Shown here: positions 26,540 to 35,553 of the stretch, in pieces
How the letters are laid out: each line of letters opens with the position of its first letter
Numbering within the stretch: position 1 is the stretch's first letter
NCBI RefSeq assembly: GCF_900103165.1
Contig: NZ_FNKY01000001.1
Location: forward strand, 1,178,001 to 1,242,000
DNA length: 64,000 bases
Reading direction: 5' to 3'
Source: Nitrosospira multiformis
Lineage (GTDB): Bacteria > Pseudomonadota > Gammaproteobacteria > Burkholderiales > Nitrosomonadaceae
Position numbers and translations under genes: made by a program
The notes under the pieces: model-generated
Told to the model about the DNA's origin: nothing
Database searches by the model: none
Seen by the model: only the letters and a program-made list of their open reading frames with translations

Positions 26540-27397
26540 ATGCTCATGAAAATTCCGAAAAGAATTGAACCGCTCGTCGAGGAGGGCCTCGTCGATGAAG
26601 TCATCTGCCAGCTCATGAGCGGCAAGGAAGCCATGGTCTACGTGGTTCGCTGCGGAGAAGCAATTTGTTGCGCCAAGGTATACAAAGAAGCTAACGCGCG
26701 CAGCTTCCGCCAGAGTGTCGATTATACCGAAGGCCGTAGAGTGAAGAACAGCCGCCGCACCCGCGCCATGGAGAAGGGCACCCGTTACGGGCGCAAGGCG
26801 CAGGAAGATGCCTGGCGAAGCGTGGAAGTGGATTCCTTGTGCCGTCTTGCCGCCGCTGGCGTACGTGTGCCGCGGCCCTATAATTTCTTCGAAGGCGTGC
26901 TGCTGATGGAACTGGTGACCGGCGCCAATGGCGAGGCCGCCCCCCGGCTCAATGATCTGGCGCTCACGGCGGAACAGGCGTGCGCGCACCACCTCACCCT
27001 TATCAGGCAGGTGGTGCGCATGCTTTGCGCCGGCATCGTTCACGGCGATTTGTCTGAATACAATGTGCTTGCCGGCCGCGACGGGCTTGTCATCATCGAC
27101 CTGCCTCAGGCCATTGACGCGGCGGCCAACAACAACGCCCGCGGTATACTGGTACGCGACATGGATAACTTGGCCGCCTACTTTGGCCGCTTTGCTCCCG
27201 AATTGCTCACGACTGACTATGGCAGGGAAATATGGTCGCTCTACCAGAGCGGCAAGCTGCATCCGGATATTACCCTGACCGGACGCATTGAGTACCACAA
27301 TAAGCCCGTTAATATCGCCGGCGTCATGCGGGTGGTTAACACTGTACTTAAGAAAGAAGCGGCCTGGCAACGGTATAAACTCGAAATGAGGGGATAG
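26540..27397 (+). CDS. RIO-family serine protein kinase
   Basis: A 285-residue atypical kinase of the bacterial RIO group. The nucleotide-binding region is LMSGKEAMVYVVRCG with lysine in CAKVYKE. The catalytic loop is GIVHGDLSEYNVL and the metal loop VIIDLPQAID, both standard for RIO kinases. The basic segment GRRVKNSRRTRAMEKGTRYGRK near residue 70 may bind nucleic acid or ribosomal targets. Substrates in bacteria are unknown. Starts at 26540 and 26546 are equally possible. A family 2 hairpin lies right after the gene and could serve as its terminator. Confidence 0.85.
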   Translation: MLMKIPKRIEPLVEEGLVDEVICQLMSGKEAMVYVVRCGEAICCAKVYKEANARSFRQSVDYTEGRRVKNSRRTRAMEKGTRYGRKAQEDAWRSVEVDSLCRLAAAGVRVPRPYNFFEGVLLMELVTGANGEAAPRLNDLALTAEQACAHHLTLIRQVVRMLCAGIVHGDLSEYNVLAGRDGLVIIDLPQAIDAAANNNARGILVRDMDNLAAYFGRFAPELLTTDYGREIWSLYQSGKLHPDITLTGRIEYHNKPVNIAGVMRVVNTVLKKEAAWQRYKLEMRG

Positions 27398-27404
27398 GGT
27401 GCAA

Positions 27405-27516
27405 GCATTCTTGGTATGTAATCCCTCCCGCCCCTTCGGGTTGCTGCACAAAAAACGCGGCATTCGCATTTTTTGTGCAGCAACGCGGGTGCGAAATAAG
27501 TGTTAACAGGCCCTAG
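27405..27516. repeat. Family 2 repeat, short copy with 20-bp hairpin
   Basis: GTTGCTGCACAAAAAACGCG (27440-27459) is inverted at 27465-27484 with one mismatch around the loop GCATT. To its right, AAATAAGTGTTAACAGGCCC followed by TAG matches the outer end of the long family 2 element at 47536-47568, and CCCCTTCGGGTTGC on the left matches that element's interior. The left outer end is missing, so this is a truncated or solo-end copy. It starts within ten bases of the RIO kinase stop. Confidence 0.75.
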
Positions 27517-27689
27517 TTACCATGCCGAATGTTCCGGCTTGCAAGGCGGAAATTAATCCCTTGGCGCATTATGGTCATTTTTAACAATAATGGTTTTCCT
27601 TAGAATAAAACCAGGGTTTCCCCAATGTACCCATGACGCTGGGTGAGTTAGGATGAAACTACTCTATTCCGACTTGCTTCACTGCTGTC

Positions 27690-28112
27690 ATGAAAACAAA
27701 GCTAACCAATATTCTTGCCTTATCGATTGCGGCTCTGCTGGCCTTGCTAAGCCCTATCGCGATGGCGGCCGAACCTCTTGACACACCCGAGATCCGTACA
27801 GCGGCCCAGAATGCCACCACCCAAAGCGATCATGAGAGGCTGGCAAGATATTATGAAGATGCGGCAGCGCAGATGCAGGCAAAGGTAGCGGAAAAAAAGG
27901 AGCTGCTGGAGCACTATGAGGATAAAAGCTACATTTATGGCCGGCGGGCGCAAGATCTTCAATCGCATACGCACGCGTTAATTCGCAATTACGAAAAGAC
28001 AGTCAAGGCAACCCTGCAGGCCGCTGCTATGCATCGGCAGATAGCTTCCATGCTCCACACCAATCATGTTGCGTATGACTCTCAAACGTCTGATGGTGTG
28101 GGTGGGTTCTAG
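27690..28112 (+). CDS. Small exported helical protein of unknown function
   Basis: A 140-residue protein with a clear Sec signal peptide (KTKLTNILALSIAALLALLS, cleavage after AMAAE). The mature part is rich in Ala, Gln and charged residues and predicted helical: YYEDAAAQMQAKVAEKKELL and HALIRNYEKTVKATLQAA. It ends in SDGVGGF. No cysteine, metal motif or known domain was recognised. It stands alone between the RIO kinase and the convergent porin gene. I do not recognise the family. Confidence 0.7.
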   Translation: MKTKLTNILALSIAALLALLSPIAMAAEPLDTPEIRTAAQNATTQSDHERLARYYEDAAAQMQAKVAEKKELLEHYEDKSYIYGRRAQDLQSHTHALIRNYEKTVKATLQAAAMHRQIASMLHTNHVAYDSQTSDGVGGF

Positions 28113-28168
28113 CGTTCCTGACATCCGGGCGATGTTTGCCAAACTGTTGCCGCTTTTGTTGATCTGAA

Positions 28169-29491
28169 TCAGAAAGGGATCGTCGCATCCAGCGAAAACA
28201 GGAACTGATCCTTCCTGCCGTCAAACGGCCGAAACGCCACCTCAATGCCATCCGCCCTGTCATAGCGGATATTTGGCCGGATATTCAGTTTCTCCATTGG
28301 CTTCCAGTTCATTTTCAGCCGCCTCGCCGGCTTCCAGTTCATGCCCAGGGTAACTGCGTAATAGTCTGCAGGCGCACTGATAAAAGGGATGTTGCCGGCA
28401 TAGCTAACGCCCTTATTATTGGTCGCGGATAGTATCCGATAGGGCGAAAAGACACGCCAGCCATCTCTATCGTTGAACCGCTCAGCACGAATGCCGATGG
28501 AAAGGTCATGGAAAAGGTCATATGTTAAGTGCGTATTAACGCTATACCATTCGGCATTCTTGATGCCTTCCGGCAGATTAATACTCCCCGCCCAGCCATG
28601 AGTGTGGTGCACGACCATGTGGGTTCTGGGCGTGATCCGATGCTGCAGAACAACGCTATACATAATCCAGGGGTCATTGGTCGCTGACTGGCCATAGGTT
28701 CCGCCGACGGTAGCCGAGGTTCTTTTATCGTCACTGCTCCACAAGATGGCACCTAATCCGCCCCAGTTATCCAGCTGCTTATCAAAGCCGCCATCCCAGC
28801 CTCCGGTTGCGCTGCCCGTGGTAGCACCGCCTAGCACTGACCAATTATCATTCACGGTATAGTTACCCAGCAAGCCGGTATGGGTGAACGGTTCCCCGCT
28901 ATTCAGGATATAGGCACGTGTATAGAAGAAATTGTCAGGCGCCGGAACGGTCTCGTAACCAAGTGGCGTATAAAAATGACCCACCTTGATATTGAGGCCA
29001 TTACCGATTGGCATATACGTCTCCAGATAGGCTTGCGGTAGTGCGATGCCGTAAGTGCGGGTGGATTTGCAGCACAAATTAAGATCCCAGTTCCCCCGAT
29101 CGGAAGGCTCGCCTGTATTTTCATCGAAGGCGGAAATGCCGAAAGCCTGGGCGTAGATGGCGTCCGTCCCAAAAAGAAAATCAAAACGGCCTCCAATATC
29201 CCATTCCTTACCTTGGGATACCACTGGGCGCTGTAAAAATATATTGAACTGGTTTAACTGAAACCGATTGGCCCGGTCCGCGAAAGTAACGGTGCCATTG
29301 AAACCATCCGAAGGATTATTCGCATTATAGGTCGCACCGCCATTGATCCAGCCACCCACTTCCAAACCGCTTTCCTTGAACAAGTTTGTCAAGCTATTGG
29401 CGTGTGAATCACTCAAGTTCAAAAGAGCCAGGAATACGAAACTTACCCGCGCGAATACCGCCGCATTCATACTTTTCGAACTACGGATCAT
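28169..29491 (-). CDS. Outer-membrane beta-barrel porin (BBP2/OmpL-like)
   Basis: A 440-residue protein with a signal peptide ending near SHANS, followed by alternating beta-strand sequence and a terminal phenylalanine (LFSLDATIPF). The stretches GWINGGATYNANNPSDGFNG, FNIFLQRPV and KVGHFYTPLGYETVPAPDNFFYTR are typical of the putative beta-barrel porin-2 family. A 30-bp tandem duplication near the 3' end gives MNWKPARRLKMNWKPMEKL. Substrate is unknown. The gene is convergent with the small exported protein and divergent from the sialidase-fold gene. Confidence 0.8.
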   Translation of the reverse strand: MIRSSKSMNAAVFARVSFVFLALLNLSDSHANSLTNLFKESGLEVGGWINGGATYNANNPSDGFNGTVTFADRANRFQLNQFNIFLQRPVVSQGKEWDIGGRFDFLFGTDAIYAQAFGISAFDENTGEPSDRGNWDLNLCCKSTRTYGIALPQAYLETYMPIGNGLNIKVGHFYTPLGYETVPAPDNFFYTRAYILNSGEPFTHTGLLGNYTVNDNWSVLGGATTGSATGGWDGGFDKQLDNWGGLGAILWSSDDKRTSATVGGTYGQSATNDPWIMYSVVLQHRITPRTHMVVHHTHGWAGSINLPEGIKNAEWYSVNTHLTYDLFHDLSIGIRAERFNDRDGWRVFSPYRILSATNNKGVSYAGNIPFISAPADYYAVTLGMNWKPARRLKMNWKPMEKLNIRPNIRYDRADGIEVAFRPFDGRKDQFLFSLDATIPF

Positions 29492-29492
29492 T

Positions 29493-29869
29493 ATGTAATT
29501 CTCCTTTCAAGGGATAGCAATAGTTCGCAGAAAAGCTATCATCATTAAAATCATTCGTGCAGTTGCTTGGCACCCGGACGCGAACATGTCGTTACCCAAT
29601 TTGTGCTCGCTGTACCGGCGCTCGTAGCCAGTGGGCCATTTATTGCAGGGTGGCTCATTTCGAAAATGCGGCAAGAACGAATGATGCACGAGCATAACGC
29701 TAAAAAAAACGCCAATCTCAAAAGGGTTTTTAACAACGTGGAGAAGGAAGAAAATGTTGAACCCGCACTAAAAACAAGCCGACTCCGGATAGTTTTTTAT
29801 TGTTGTCTACTCACAATGACCAATAAGAATCAATTACCGCCAACTGGCTCAGGGTATATGTCGCGTGGC
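29493..29869. other. Divergent intergenic region without recognised gene
   Basis: About 380 bases between the porin start and the operator-like palindrome. Open frames of 60-112 codons occur on both strands but start at TTG or lack ribosome sites and match nothing I know. The region must contain the porin promoter. No RNA gene or repeat family was recognised. Confidence 0.4.
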
Positions 29870-29892
29870 GAATGCGACAATTTGTCGCATTC
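29870..29892. promoter_or_regulatory. Perfect 23-bp palindromic operator
   Basis: GAATGCGACA-ATT-TGTCGCATTC is an exact 10-bp inverted repeat around three bases, 57 bases upstream of the sialidase-fold gene start. The core GCGACAATTTGTCGC looks like boxes described for RegA/PrrA/RegR-type redox response regulators, but this is from memory and the regulator is not identified. Part of the motif recurs at 26339-26367. Confidence 0.6.
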
Positions 29893-29948
29893 TCATACTT
29901 CCTGAAATGGATTATTCTCACAGCCCGGTATAGTGATGGGAGGAAGTT

Positions 29949-31211
29949 ATGCGGCGGCAACGGATTTATCATATTGGAGTCATGCTTTTGCTGAGCACTT
30001 CAGCCGCCGTGCACGCGAGTCACCCGGATCCGGCCTTGGAAGATCAGGCGTATGCGAAACCCCGGCCTCCCAAGACGACGCTGGGAGTGGGCGTAACATT
30101 GGATGAAAGCGGCCGGTTATGGTTGGCGAAAGTGGAGAATCAACGGCTGCTGGTTTCCCGGTCGGATGATGAGGGAAAAAGTTTTTCCAATCCTGTTGTC
30201 GTGACACCTGAGCCGGAAAATATATCGGCTGATGGAGAGAATCGTCCCAAGATCGCCATTGCACGCGATGGTACCGTGCTTCTGACCTGGATACAGTCGC
30301 TGCCACAGAAATATTCAGGCAATGTTCGTTTCGCACGTTCGGCAGATTCAGGCCGGACCTTTTCGAAACCCGCCACCCTGAATGATGACGATCGCATTAC
30401 CAGTCATCGTTTTGATTCGCTGGCCATCGATGGCGCTGGCAGGGTCGTGGTGGCATGGCTCGACGCACGTGATCGGGATGCGGCAAGGGAGCAAGGCGGG
30501 GAGTTTTCCGGAGTATCGGTTTATACCGCGCAATCCAATGATAACGGCGTTAATTTCAGCGCAAACCGAAAATTCCAAACGCATACCTGCGAGTGCTGCC
30601 GGATTGCACTCACCTGGACGCAGGAAGGCCCGGTAGTCTTTTGGCGAAACATTTTCGGTGTCAACACACGTGATTTCGCCATTGCAAATCTGGATAAAGG
30701 CGGAAAGCGGCGCGCCACGGATGATGAGTGGAAGATTGATGCCTGTCCCCATAATGGGGGCGGCATTGCGGCCGATCGCCAAGGCCAGTTGCATCTGGTC
30801 TGGTTTACCAATGGCGCAGCCCGTCAGGGACTATTTTACAAACGTCTCGGTGGCGATTGGGAGTCGCAGCCAATGCCTATCGGCGATCCCGCAGCTCAGG
30901 CAAATCATGCATCGGTAGCTGCGGAGGGTAAAACGGTTCTCCTCACCTGGCGTGAATTTGACGGTCGCTCTTATTCCGCACAAATGATGTATTCGAATGA
31001 TAGCGGTGTGTCCTGGAGTGCGCCTCAGCGTTTGATGGAATCCGCCGGAGCGACGGATTATCCCATCCCGTTGATTGACGGAAAAAAGGTGCTGTTAGTG
31101 TGGAATACAGCAGCGGAGGGCTTGCGTGTGCTGCCGTTTGACCGTCTCACCGCCGGGAAGTCTTCGGATAAATCTTCCGCGAAACGCGTTGCTGACAAAA
31201 CTGGCGGATGA
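29949..31211 (+). CDS. Exported sialidase-fold (BNR repeat) protein with Cys cluster
   Basis: A 420-residue protein with a signal peptide (cleavage near VHASH). Four Asp-box repeats mark the six-bladed beta-propeller: SRSDDEGKSFS (70-80), ARSADSGRTFS, AQSNDNGVNFS and MYSNDSGVSWS. Between blades lies HTCECCR (212-218), with a further cysteine in DACPHNGGG near 266, suggesting a metal site or disulfides rather than plain sialidase chemistry. No arginine triad of true sialidases was traced. The next gene in the same direction is a TonB receptor, 344 bases on, so a shared role in ligand or metal capture is plausible but unproven. GGGAGG precedes the ATG. Confidence 0.75.
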   Translation: MRRQRIYHIGVMLLLSTSAAVHASHPDPALEDQAYAKPRPPKTTLGVGVTLDESGRLWLAKVENQRLLVSRSDDEGKSFSNPVVVTPEPENISADGENRPKIAIARDGTVLLTWIQSLPQKYSGNVRFARSADSGRTFSKPATLNDDDRITSHRFDSLAIDGAGRVVVAWLDARDRDAAREQGGEFSGVSVYTAQSNDNGVNFSANRKFQTHTCECCRIALTWTQEGPVVFWRNIFGVNTRDFAIANLDKGGKRRATDDEWKIDACPHNGGGIAADRQGQLHLVWFTNGAARQGLFYKRLGGDWESQPMPIGDPAAQANHASVAAEGKTVLLTWREFDGRSYSAQMMYSNDSGVSWSAPQRLMESAGATDYPIPLIDGKKVLLVWNTAAEGLRVLPFDRLTAGKSSDKSSAKRVADKTGG

Positions 31212-31300
31212 TCATAAGACGCATCGCAAGGGCGATAGACGTCATAGCCCGGTAGGCAGCCAATTTTGCGATAGCCCCTGAGGGAATGAGCAGTGATTTA

Positions 31301-31326
31301 CCGGAGCCTGCTTTGTCAGGCTCCGG
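31301..31326. terminator. Hairpin downstream of sialidase-fold gene
   Basis: CCGGAGCCTG-CTTTGT-CAGGCTCCGG is a perfect 10-bp stem with a six-base loop, 90 bases after the stop. There is no T tract, so it is a weak terminator or an RNA-stability element. The rest of the 344-base gap before the TonB receptor shows only GCCCCG-TTG-TCGGGG as further structure. Confidence 0.45.
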
Positions 31327-31555
31327 CGATGGTAAGCGATCATTCGTGTCATCGCCTCTATCAAAATATCTTGTCCCGCAAGGCCGCCGGTGCCTTTCTG
31401 CGGGCAAATCTGAGGATACAGCCTGATCCAATGCCATAAATTGCCCCGTTGTCGGGGAAAAACTGAAAAGTTGATAAAGTAATATTTGAAATGCTTAATA
31501 GAAACAGCGGCCATAAGCTGGTTGTTATAAGAAAACAGGCGAGGAAAAAATCAAT

Positions 31556-34243
31556 ATGAAACCTATCTTTATCGCCTTGGCGAGTGTGCTTCACGTCTCT
31601 TCCGCCTGGGCCGAAGATTCGGAGCAACAAAAAAATACGCTGTCGCAAAATACCGTAAGGGGTTCCCGTGAAAGCAGACCGTCCGCTGAAATATTTCAGT
31701 CGACTGGCGGCATCAATGGGCTAATCGCGCAGCCGAATAAAACGACCCCGCCAGCGCAAAACTTGAGCCAGGTCGCGCAGAGTGCGGTTCCACTTCCTGG
31801 TTCTGTCGAAAAAGAAATGGCAAGTGAAGCATCTGACAAGGACGAAGGGAAGAATAAGGATAAGGATAAGGATAAGGATAAAGCCGCCGAAAAAGGCACG
31901 GATAAGCCGGCGCCGGACAACCAGAAGGAAACGGTCTTCAAGGAGATGGTTGTCACCGGCGAGATTGAAAAAGACTCGCATTACACCTCCCCTTCTACTC
32001 GCGTCACACGGGCACAGATCGAACGTCAGAATGCGCAAACCACGGAGGAGGTGCTTAAGTATCAGCCCAGTTTACAAATACGCCAGCGCTATGTCGGTGA
32101 TCCCAATGGCGTGTTGGGGATTCGTGGTGCGGATATGTTCTCGACCGCACGTAATATGGTTTTTGCCGATGGCTTGCCGTTGCATAACTTTCTACAAGCA
32201 ACGTTTAATGGAGCACCGCGTTGGTCTATGGTTGGCCCCAATGAGATTGACGCAGTGGATATTGTCTACGGTCCCTTCTCGGCAGAATATAGCGGTAATT
32301 CCATTGGCGGCGTGGTAAATATAAAAACGCGTATGCCGAAAAAGCAAGAGTTCTATGTTGAGAGCAGTCTCTTTGTGCAGCCATATAATAATTATGGGCC
32401 GGATAAAGGAACATTCGTGGGCGACCGTCAATTTGCCTCCTACGGCAACCGAATTAAAGATGTTCTAACGGTGTGGTTTTCTTACAATCGTTTGGAAGCT
32501 CAAAGTCACCCTATGAGTTACTTCATTGACAATACGGGCTTGCATACCGCCCCGGGCGGGACAGCAGTTACCGGCGGCATCCGCACTCCTGATACACGTG
32601 GTGTCCCCAGTATTATTTATGGAGACACAGGACCAGAAAAAGTGAATACCAGTTTATATAAAGTCAAGCTGGGCTACGATCTCACACCGGCACTCCAGGC
32701 CATTTTTACGGGTGCTTTCGAGGAACGCACACGTAATGGTAATAACCCTGCCAACTATGTAACTAGCAGTGCAACTGGACAGCCGTTCTGGGGAGGCCCT
32801 GCACCAGCCTGTTTTTCTGTTCCCACCTGTGCCACGCCTGGTAATGCTTCGCTCGGAGGGGACAGATTCGACGTGGTGCAAAGAGGTTTTGGCGGCAATA
32901 AGGATGACCGCCAGACGTTAAATATGGGCTTGACTCTTCGTGGCGCACTTAATCCAAACTGGAATATCGACACAACGGTTAGTAGTTTCGATGTGCTTAA
33001 AGATACTCGCGCTACGGCGTTTTTCAATAAAAACGATCCTGCCAATACCGGCGCAGGCCAGCTTCAGGATTTTAAGACATTCAATTGGCGTAATGCCGAC
33101 CTTAAGCTGAGCACTCCAGCGCTATTCGGCAATCCAAAATGGTCATTAGTAACCGGCTACCACTGGGATCAGTACAATTTGAACTTCAAGCAATATAGTC
33201 TAACAGATTTCGATACGCTTCAGCGAGGTGCGCTGCAGGCTAATAGAAACAATTCTGGCCGTACTTCGACTCAGGCCTTCTTCGGACAGTCCGCTATTCG
33301 CTTTTTGCCTGACTGGGACATTACCGCAGGAGCCCGTTGGGAATGGTGGTCGGCCTCGAATGGAGTCGCCTCAAGTACCATCGGTACGGGTTCCTCTGCA
33401 GTCACTGTAAGTACACCGAGGCCAGATCGTGACCTGTTTGCAGTTTCACCCAAGGTTTCTGTGGGCTACGAGCCGGGAAACTGGAAATACCGGTACTCGT
33501 TTGGCCGTGCTCATCGATTCCCGGTAATTGCTGAACTATTTCAGTCTCTCAGTTCGCCAACTAGTATTACTGAAGCCAATGCGGATCTTAAAGCCGAGAA
33601 TGGCACTCATCACAACTTTATGATCGAGTACGGTCTACCAAGGGGCTATATGCGCATGAATGTGTTTCGTGATGATATTAAGGACGCCATCCAACAGGTA
33701 CTCCGGGCATCGGGCCCCATTACATCAAGTTCATTTCAGAATATCCCCAAAACTAGTACTACCGGGATTGAGCTCATCTTTAACCAACGCCGCATCATGG
33801 ATTCAAAATTTGATTTCATGTTCAATGGGACTTGGATGAATGCAAAGGTAGACAATGGGGGAGGGATTATCAAATTCACAAATTCACTTGGACAGAATGC
33901 TGATTACAGTATGGATGGGTTACAACGCATCCGCTTACCTCATTGGCGGGTAAATGCTTTCGTTACCTATAACGCTACCGAAAACTGGGATACATCGGCC
34001 GCGGTTCGTTACACCAGTGATTCGTTTAATGATCCTGATAACAAGGATTTTGTCAACAATGTATTTGGTGCTCAGAGCGATTTCACCTTTGTGGATTTAA
34101 AAACAAATTACCGGCATAAATTCGCATCCGGCATTAAAAGCCGTTTTTCGTTTGGTATTACCAACGTGAATAATATGCAAGCGTATGTTTTTCATCCTTA
34201 CCCCCAACGCACCTATCTTGTTGAGGCTGCGTTTAGCTATTAA
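31556..34243 (+). CDS. TonB-dependent outer-membrane receptor with long Lys/Asp N-terminal extension
   Basis: An 895-residue receptor. A signal peptide (to about residue 20, SSAWAED) is followed by an extension of about 120 residues holding the repeat KDKDKDKDK (about 100-110), encoded by GATAAG hexamers. The plug domain follows: MVVTGEIEKDSHYTSPSTRVTR, VLGIRGADMFSTARNMVFADGLPLHN and EIDAVDIVYGPFSAEYSGNSIGGVV. The barrel includes SFGRAHRFPVIAELFQSLS and ends YLVEAAFSY rather than in phenylalanine, still an aromatic terminus. There is no riboswitch upstream. Substrate is unknown; the neighbouring Cys-bearing propeller hints at a metal complex. Confidence 0.85.
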   Translation: MKPIFIALASVLHVSSAWAEDSEQQKNTLSQNTVRGSRESRPSAEIFQSTGGINGLIAQPNKTTPPAQNLSQVAQSAVPLPGSVEKEMASEASDKDEGKNKDKDKDKDKAAEKGTDKPAPDNQKETVFKEMVVTGEIEKDSHYTSPSTRVTRAQIERQNAQTTEEVLKYQPSLQIRQRYVGDPNGVLGIRGADMFSTARNMVFADGLPLHNFLQATFNGAPRWSMVGPNEIDAVDIVYGPFSAEYSGNSIGGVVNIKTRMPKKQEFYVESSLFVQPYNNYGPDKGTFVGDRQFASYGNRIKDVLTVWFSYNRLEAQSHPMSYFIDNTGLHTAPGGTAVTGGIRTPDTRGVPSIIYGDTGPEKVNTSLYKVKLGYDLTPALQAIFTGAFEERTRNGNNPANYVTSSATGQPFWGGPAPACFSVPTCATPGNASLGGDRFDVVQRGFGGNKDDRQTLNMGLTLRGALNPNWNIDTTVSSFDVLKDTRATAFFNKNDPANTGAGQLQDFKTFNWRNADLKLSTPALFGNPKWSLVTGYHWDQYNLNFKQYSLTDFDTLQRGALQANRNNSGRTSTQAFFGQSAIRFLPDWDITAGARWEWWSASNGVASSTIGTGSSAVTVSTPRPDRDLFAVSPKVSVGYEPGNWKYRYSFGRAHRFPVIAELFQSLSSPTSITEANADLKAENGTHHNFMIEYGLPRGYMRMNVFRDDIKDAIQQVLRASGPITSSSFQNIPKTSTTGIELIFNQRRIMDSKFDFMFNGTWMNAKVDNGGGIIKFTNSLGQNADYSMDGLQRIRLPHWRVNAFVTYNATENWDTSAAVRYTSDSFNDPDNKDFVNNVFGAQSDFTFVDLKTNYRHKFASGIKSRFSFGITNVNNMQAYVFHPYPQRTYLVEAAFSY

Positions 34244-34325
34244 GTAAATCCTGTATGGTTCCTGGTGAACCGCCCTAGCGGCAAACCCGGGTCTTCATTC
34301 AGAGAGTCGAGATAAGCGGCGAAGA

Positions 34326-35156
34326 TTAGCCAAACAAATTAATCACTCCGTCAAGGCCGACATGATTGATTGCATAAGTAGCCTTTTCCTGCACGATGGG
34401 CTTGGCATGATAAGCGATACTGACGCCGGCTTCCTCCAGCATCCTAAGATCGTTGGCGCCATCACCGATGGCGATCACTTGCTCCCGCTTCAATCCCAGT
34501 TCCTCGCGCACGCGTTTGAGCACGTCGGCCTTTCCCTGCGCGCCAATAATTTCACCCAGTACCTTGCCAGTAAGTTTTCCGTTCACAATTTCAAGTGTAT
34601 TGGCGGCCGTATAATCGAATCCCAATTTTGTTTTTATTCTATCGGTAAAAAATGTGAATCCCCCGGAAATGACCATCGTTTTGAGGCCCGCCGACTTCAT
34701 CTGTTGCAGCATTTTTTCCGCGCCGGGACTTAATTGCACGCGCTCGTCGTAAACTCGTTGCAACGCATCCTGGTCCAGTCCTTGCAGCAATGCGGTGCGT
34801 TGTCTCAAGCTCTCGGCAAAGATGATTTCGCCCCGCATGGTTCTCAGGGTAATTTCGGATACTTGTGCCTTCACACCATGCATGTCAGCTACTTCGTCGA
34901 TGGATTCGATCGCAAGCAATGTGGAGTCCATATCCATCGCCACCAGGCCAAAGTCCCCGAGAGGCGCCGTTTGCTCAACGAAAGCGAAGTCCAAGTCGGC
35001 ACCGGCACAGTATTCGGCGATATGTTCCCGCCGGCTTGCATTCTTAAGCCGGAACGCTTCACCGGTGATGCGCTCGATCTGGTTAGCACCAGCAAGCTTT
35101 GCCAATTCTCTTAAATCATGGTTGGCTATCTCAGAGCCCTGAATAATGAGATTCAT
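34326..35156 (-). CDS. serB: Phosphoserine phosphatase (SerB)
   Basis: Last step of serine synthesis, hydrolysing phosphoserine. The HAD catalytic motif is VAMDMDSTLLAIESIDE, followed by the cap RTMRGEIIFAESLRQR, motif II MVISGGFTFF, and motifs III/IV QGKADVLKRV and AIGDGANDLRML. At 276 residues it has the N-terminal regulatory-like domain (first 65 residues) of the proteobacterial enzyme. The TonB receptor gene converges on it with an 82-base gap. Confidence 0.95.
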   Translation of the reverse strand: MNLIIQGSEIANHDLRELAKLAGANQIERITGEAFRLKNASRREHIAEYCAGADLDFAFVEQTAPLGDFGLVAMDMDSTLLAIESIDEVADMHGVKAQVSEITLRTMRGEIIFAESLRQRTALLQGLDQDALQRVYDERVQLSPGAEKMLQQMKSAGLKTMVISGGFTFFTDRIKTKLGFDYTAANTLEIVNGKLTGKVLGEIIGAQGKADVLKRVREELGLKREQVIAIGDGANDLRMLEEAGVSIAYHAKPIVQEKATYAINHVGLDGVINLFG

Positions 35157-35369
35157 AGAAGATATCAGTTATTATTAAAAAAGTTTTTTGTACGATGGAT
35201 TGTCTCAAACCCGTTGCTCAATAGAGGGCCTATCTTGTTATTGTCATAAGAAGATCTCATAAGCGGTATGGGTGTACGCGGATTACCCATGCAACAACCT
35301 TTCCCCGAAATGTGTGAGTGGTTTTGAATACTGATGTTTTTTTAACAGCCCGTATTTTGCCAGCAATTG

Positions 35370-35403
35370 CAGCTTACTTCCATACAAGGTTTCCAGTAAG
35401 CTG
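35370..35403. promoter_or_regulatory. Inverted repeat between serB and purT
   Basis: CAGCTTACT (35370-35378) is inverted as AGTAAGCTG (35395-35403) with 16 bases between. It lies in the 397-base divergent gap between serB and purT, about 150 bases before purT. It may be an operator, but it does not match a PurR box I know. Nothing else was recognised in this gap. Confidence 0.3.
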
Positions 35404-35553
35404 AAAATGCCACACGCCTCAATTGTTTAGCCCAATTGTTGACAATGCCCTTAAGATACCCCTATGCCATGAGATAGCTCCGCGCCATGAGAATGGCAAG
35501 TGGATATATCTATGTTCTACCCTTCATAACGAAAATGTTCAAACAGGTGAATC

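Noticed and set aside
26465-27469. 334-codon open frame opposite the RIO kinase
   Set aside because: It lies fully antisense to a kinase with all catalytic motifs; no family resemblance.
29567-29905. Possible 112-codon gene between the porin and the sialidase-fold gene
   Set aside because: It starts at TTG without a ribosome site, covers the operator palindrome, and its sequence resembles no protein I know.
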